Assembly: GCF_042242105.1 (NCBI RefSeq)
Contig: NC_092012.1
Coordinates: forward strand, 8,809,470-8,873,469
Reading direction: 5' to 3'
Length of the DNA: 64,000 nucleotides
Origin: Pempheris klunzingeri
Taxonomy: Eukaryota; Chordata; Actinopteri; Acropomatiformes; Pempheridae
The notes under the pieces were generated by a model. That model did no database searches. It was not told where the DNA came from and saw only the letters and a list, made by a program, of their open reading frames with translations. A program made the translations under genes and the position numbers. Positions 59,201 through 64,000 of this stretch are shown here, piece by piece. Each line of letters begins with the position of its first letter. The stretch's first letter is position 1.

Positions 59201-60050
59201 AAAACAGTTCAGTTCAAAAGGTCAGAGAAGAACTGACAGATGGGAAAGCTGAGAGAAAGACTATAAAAAGCTAATTTGATGACATTTCAGTTACGGATGG
59301 TTTAACTGAGTCAACATTCATTAAGTTATGGCACATTAAATGAAAAGCTCTCAAACTAAACTGTATTAATAATGAACCACAGACCTTCACAAACCATTGA
59401 ATATAGTTGTGCGCCAAATCAAGAAGAGTCATTCTTTATGCTCTAACATGCGTTATGTGTTCTAATATTAAGTGCTACAGCATCCAAACACCCTGGGCAT
59501 GCTGGACAGTTCGTGTTGTGGGTATTAGTAGCTGTAAACCAATAATACCTGTGAATTTCTTCCCCTGTGCAGGTTTGGTTGTAAGGGGAAGAACCCAGTA
59601 AAACTGAGGACTAATGTTGTGTTCTCAACGAAGATCGATCTCACCCAGTTTCTATCCAGTCCACTACAGAACACCTCATATTCTTCATACCGCTTGTATG
59701 CTGTTGTGGTGAGTTAAAACACACACAGCTAAATTAAATATTGACTCATTTTACAAAATATCTTTTGGCTGCTAGTTCGGCGACAGTAAACTGTATCAGT
59801 AAAGTTACAATCAGACTAATTAAGATGAATGTATATGGAAACTGACCCCTCCCTTCTCTAGAACCATACAGGTCATCTCAACATGGGTCACTACACAGCT
59901 CTGTGCCACAACGCCCTGACCCGGACCTGGCACTGTTTTGACGACTCAGCGGTCAGAGAGGTGCGGGACAGCCTTGTGCAATCTCCAAATGCCTACATGC
60001 TGCTCTACAGCCGCAAACCTTTTCAAAAGCCAAAGATTATTGGACTCTGA
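56285..60050 (+). CDS. usp50: piggyBac transposase-like / USP50-like deubiquitinase fusion
   Basis: Predicted exons are 56285-57504, 57637-57849, 57944-58139, 58257-58481, 58568-58710, 59573-59708 and 59862-60050. All have GT/AG borders, phases agree, and 2322 nt give 773 aa. Residues 58-395 are piggyBac transposase-like. Residues 437-770 are a USP-family deubiquitinase, which removes ubiquitin from proteins: Cys box with [18 protein letters not shown] (catalytic Cys448), [15 protein letters not shown], zinc-finger CMLC and CSAC pairs, LHLKRFG, His box GHYTALC (His721) and CFDD (Asp738/739). The USP part most resembles USP50 (EMWLG, VLSLPIP, YAVVNH), and the position tail to tail with usp8 supports that. 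Human USP50 (about 339 aa) has no transposase part. I chose ATG 56285 because a good acceptor (ttctgcag, 56274) lies just upstream and the text before it is not protein-like; the frame stays open back to 55892. The alternative is two separate genes, the USP one starting at ATG 57665. Confidence 0.8.
56450..57480 (+). mobile_element. Domesticated piggyBac transposase domain (inactive-looking)
   Basis: Within the fusion, residues 61-85 ([21 protein letters not shown]) match the piggyBac N-terminal helix block that precedes the DDD core. [14 protein letters not shown] (187-200) aligns with the strand carrying the first catalytic Asp, normally (I/V)DE, but has Lys-Lys at 195-196. LCDTTSGF at 213-220 and HVVQLDSS with Asp262 match the strands leading to the second Asp, usually [21 protein letters not shown] (341-354) and FTRTLASQL match the family's C-terminal helices. 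The region of the third Asp is shortened and the C-terminal cysteine-rich finger is absent, with the USP domain following instead. Family membership rests on pattern recognition; I judge DNA cleavage activity lost. No terminal inverted repeats or TTAA duplication were seen around the exon. Confidence 0.75.
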
Positions 60051-61856
60051 GCTCTCCCAGCAGGCCAAACCCAGGATGGGACTGAGTTTTCACCGTCAAC
60101 TGTCCAACAATGTTACTGCACTGATGATAAATTAGCGGAGTACTCCTTTAAAGTGTATTTGAATCTGCTCCTCGTCAGTGGACGTTTTTCTGCTGTTAAG
60201 ATTAGCAGCATTAACTCGTGTGCCATCATTACAGCCCCCCGTTTGTGTGCACTGTTTATACACCATGTTCTCTTATAACCTCAGGAATAATAAGACTAGA
60301 AGAATAAGAGCAGGGCTTCATTCAGTCAATCACTCTTTTGCCGGTATGTATAATTTTATACCGTATATCCCAAAACAGTCATTCAGACACAAGAACTAAT
60401 TTGAAGCAGTTTTAATAAATAGTCATATGAGTTGTTTGAGGTTAATATAATCGTTATATCTGAAAGATTTTTTTTTTTTTTTAGAGTATTAAGAAATGAA
60501 ATCAACATGTACAAGTAAAAAGAAAACAGATTATGATCTCATGCTAGGCAATAAAACTGTACTCAGGAGGAGTCAAATCCTGCCACCTCAGATCTCTGGT
60601 CCATTCAGAAAAAAAAATCTCAGTATACTTTGTGCTTGCTCTTGTCAGTCAGTCGGTCAGTCGGTAAAGTCAGGCAGCAAATGTTGACTCACACACTCGT
60701 ATAAGTGAATAAAGTCAATTTCCCATGTTTTCATATTCTCCCGGGTCAGTACTGAACACAGAAATCCAATCAGGTAATCAAACCTCCAGCCTCTTAGAAA
60801 TATTTCAAAACCAGCATCACTGGTATAAGCCATGAAGTTATTCCAGTGATTTTTTCCTCTAAATAGTTTTTTTTTTTTTAGAATAATAATGTAGAGAGTT
60901 AATTATGATTAACAGAATAAATTCTACAGCAAACTTTATAGAAGCAGGTAGGTTCTTCTGTCACTGTCTGGACCATGCAGGACAGACAAGATCTCAGCAT
61001 CAGTATCGCTTCAAAGAATTCTGAGTCGAGAATTAATGTTTGCTGTTAAACAACGTGTCCTACATAGACAACTTAAATCGATTGCATATCGTGTAAGTGC
61101 AAAGAAATGTGGCTAATATGAACAAGCAACAATCTCAGTTCCCTCTCCTCTTTAGGAGTAATGCAAAATTCAACACTCACAGTCTCTTCCATCCTCTTTA
61201 AGAGCACGTTAAACATCAGAAGGCTATAGAGTTAAACCCCTAAAACACGTGGTTTGTCTTAATGAATATGGTGATATTAGGATGGCTGCTACTTTTATGA
61301 AAAAAAAAAAAAAAAAAAAACAATTTGGTCACTTAACAGATAAACACCTTGCCCTTGAGTATTTACATTTTTGAATGTGCAACATCAGCATTGGTAAGTA
61401 TGTACATGCCATCTAACTGTTAACCCTGGTGTATGCACAGTACAAGCTGAAGATCAGTTCTGCGATTCGCCCGGCCACACTGAGTGCAACAGAAATGACA
61501 GTGAAGAAGCTGTCAGCCCTACAACATACAACCATCACTAGTCGGAGTAAAAGGAGCATCTGTTTAGTCTCTAGATTATCAGTAATATGAACAGACGGCA
61601 TGTTTTAACAGGTATAGGGTCCTCTAGTAGCTGAAGCATTGCACTGTGTGCCTGCACCTTTCTCCCATCTGCGACAGACAGGGATCCCACAGCCACTCGC
61701 TCGAGTATGTCCTCGCGTGCACATACGCGACTAGTTAATCGCCAACTACGTGCACCGGGATCCTCAGAGCTGTGATTTTAAAAAGGAAAAGACAACCTCT
61801 AGGCTTGAGCGTCGCTGCCCTGGTGTAGTGTTTTCTCTGCATGTCCTACGGCTCCA
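60051..61856. other. Convergent 3' region between the USP50-like gene and usp8
   Basis: This holds the 3' UTRs of both genes. For the + strand gene, AATAAA occurs at 60414-60419 and again at 60708-60713. No clear AATAAA was found on the minus strand for usp8. A poly-A run of about 20 bases lies at 61301-61320 and T-rich runs at about 60467 and 60868. No further gene is seen. Confidence 0.6.
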
Positions 61857-63136
61857 TCACAGGCTTGAGTAAAACAGGATGTAGGCTGCAGAGGACTTGA
61901 CGGAGGAGGTGGAGATATCGGACACCTCGTGGTCATCAAACTTGTACCAGCGCTGCTTGAGGGCGTTCTTACAGTAGGCTGTGTAATGGCCGCCATCTAA
62001 ACCCCCGTAATGGTTCTGGTGGTGGAAATGAAGATGGTTAACAGTTAGATAATAATTATATTTAATTGTTACTTTGAATGTGTAAGAAATCCACTTCACA
62101 ACAGAATAAATTGCAGTTCTACTTACAGAAACTCCATAAAGGCTGTATCTCTTCAGGCTCTGTTTAGGTCCAATGACGTACTGGCTCAGGTCCAGATTGT
62201 CTAGAGAGAAGTCTACAGACGTCTGCAGCTTCTGCTTCCATCGACCCTCATAGGAGAATCTACAGAAATTACACCCATGCAAGAAAAATGAGCATGAATG
62301 TGGTATCCAGCTTAAAATTCCCCCAATTTTGGGGAAGTTTCTAAATCTTACTTCCCAAGCAGTCAAAGTGAGTACTACTCAGTAAACGTGAAATTAAAAG
62401 AAATAGTATGCAAAGCGTTTGGTCTTGGCCTACATCATTTTAAATGCAAAGATCACTACAGACCGTTTTAAGTGCACCAGGAGAATGGGTGGGACTTTCC
62501 AGATCTCGAGCTTCTTGGTGGAATCTCTGTGCGCCTTGCAGTGTCTGCAGAACACCTTGTTGTTGTCTGTAAGCTTTTCTTCCTTGGAGAACAGCCTCAG
62601 ACAATCCTGCCGAGAAGCAGCAAGCATTTCAATTCAAGTATTACGATGCAAAAAATGTGTTTGTCAAGAGAGAGAAATTCCAAGTCATTTGATGGTTGTC
62701 AAAGTCTAAGTCTCCAAGTAAAAATGTCCTTATCAATGAATATAAAGGAAATAAAGGAAAGTGAAGACTCGTGCTTTTATACTTTGAGTGGCTGTGCGTG
62801 TCTGTAAATTAAATAGTCCAAGTGTAATCTTTCTGAAACGGTTAAAAACAAGAAACTCCTGACAAACACTTCAGTGGACATGTCTAACATCTGACCGACC
62901 TGTAGGGAGCACTTGCTGGTGGAGGCGAGAGGCAGGGACAGGTACATAAAGGTCTCAAATGTCCGTGACTTGCGATGGCAGGTCAGACACTGCACGGTGG
63001 ACTTGAACTGCCCCTGGAACAGCGCTACAATGATGGACTCATTCAACAGCTTGTGTTTACTCCAGGCCAGGTCAGCCGCTGTCTGATCATCCAGATGGTC
63101 GTTTTCCTCCTCCTTGTACCGCTTCCTATTGTCCGC
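61857..63136 (-). CDS. usp8: USP8 (UBPY), C-terminal four coding exons, partial
   Basis: USP8 is an endosomal deubiquitinase that acts on receptors and the ESCRT-0 complex. Minus-strand exons in order are 63136-62900, 62606-62464, 62259-62127 and 62015-61857, with consistent phases (0, 2, 0), encoding the last 223 residues. They start at ADNRKRYKEEENDHLDDQ and include LNESIIVALFQGQFKSTVQC, zinc-finger pairs CLTC and CRHC, PPILLVHLKR, FSYEGRWKQKLQTSVDF, LDLSQYVIGPK, the His box GGLDGGHYTAYC and the acidic residue in KFDDHEVSDIS. Similarity to human USP8 is very high. The protein stops at LFYSSL, whereas human continues about nine residues. The catalytic Cys exon and everything N-terminal lie beyond position 64000. 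It converges with the USP50-like gene. Confidence 0.97.
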
Positions 63137-64000
63137 CTGACACCAGAGAAGGGACAATAACACCATTGGTGCGCAGGTACATCTGAAGCTTAAAATGTTA
63201 GCAAAACCTGCCTTCACGATCCCACTAAAGCTCAATGATTGATGGCATATTCAGAATTTAAGGGTCCTAATTATAATATTGGAGTTAGCTCTAAAAAAAC
63301 TGAACTCATCGAGGGATACAGACTGATTACTAAGTGATGAAACTTTGTATTCAACACCTCTCACATCTTTTTCATTTTCATTAGCATGCAGTTCAGCCAG
63401 TTCACTCTCATTATGATGGCAGGAAGATATGAAAGGCAGGTTAACACTTGCTAATTAATATCTCATCAATTAAACTGACTGATTTATCAATTAGCCTGGA
63501 CAGACAGAGTGGACTGGGACTGGGCCAGCCTGATGGCAGACAGGTCTGAACATCACACAAAAGGGACGTGATGAGATGGAGTGTGTATGATGAGAAATGC
63601 ACATCATCAATTGGTACAACCTAATTGGCACCTCATCCTTTAAACAGAGAGTAAAATGGGGTGAATGTACTACTGCAGCTCAACCCCAGGTGGAGACAGT
63701 ATCACAGTGTATCCAAGCTGTCTGTTGTTTTGACAACCATATTCTCTGACAGCTTAACTGTGGTTATGAAATGTCTTTTTAACAATTCAGCTATTCCTTC
63801 TGCCCATTCAAATGCACATGAAGCAAGTAAACTCAGTCGACACAGGCAATGAGGCATGTCTTGGGTCTACATGCAGAGAGATTCTGACAGAGCATCAGAC
63901 CAGACAGATGCAGACACGCCACACTCACACTGCTGCAGGAGGACCAAGGACACACAGCTATTTACTTACTCTCTAATTTGCCATCAAAATGAAACCCGGT
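63137..64000 (-). other. usp8: usp8 intron, running off the window
   Basis: No reading frame here matches the USP8 segment that should precede ADNRKRY (the Cys box and QQDSQELL region), so I read all of it as intron. A good minus-strand acceptor (gtgtcag) abuts the exon at 63136. Confidence 0.7.

Overview
This is a 64 kb piece of vertebrate nuclear genome, almost certainly from a ray-finned (teleost, probably percomorph-like) fish. The reasons are spliced genes with GT-AG introns and mostly short exons, many long (CA)n/(GT)n and (GATA)n microsatellites, AT-rich noncoding DNA, and dispersed repeats of a kind I know from fish genomes. All gene names come from recognising protein sequence by eye; no search was run.

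Layout. (1) 965-11599, + strand: complete leo1, the LEO1 subunit of the PAF1 transcription-elongation complex, 14 coding exons, 655 codons. (2) About 11.8-35.8 kb: a 24 kb interval with no convincing protein-coding gene, holding microsatellites, repeat fragments, a 53 bp hairpin and one weak candidate exon. (3) 37504-46361, + strand: complete mapk6 (ERK3, an atypical MAP kinase), 7 coding exons, 760 codons, with an upstream CRE/GC-box promoter region and a long AU-rich 3' UTR. Its 5.4 kb intron carries a non-autonomous DNA transposon with terminal inverted repeats. (4) About 47.7-55.9 kb: a second interval without a recognisable gene. (5) 56285-60050, + strand: the standout locus. One large exon encodes a piggyBac transposase-like protein that has lost at least one catalytic acidic position. 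It splices in frame onto six exons encoding a USP50-like ubiquitin-specific protease with an intact Cys/His/Asp set, giving a predicted 773-aa protein. (6) 61857-63136, - strand: the last four coding exons of usp8, continuing past the right edge of the window. The USP50-like gene and usp8 lie tail to tail and share exon lengths and intron phases, as expected of old paralogues; as I recall, USP50 and USP8 are also neighbours in mammals.

Functionally, leo1 (RNA polymerase II elongation, H2B ubiquitination), mapk6 (MK5 signalling) and the two deubiquitinases are ordinary chromosomal neighbours and not a dedicated pathway. The novelty candidate is the piggyBac-USP50 fusion: a domesticated transposase tied to a deubiquitinase, with a possible intron-retention product that is transposase-like only.
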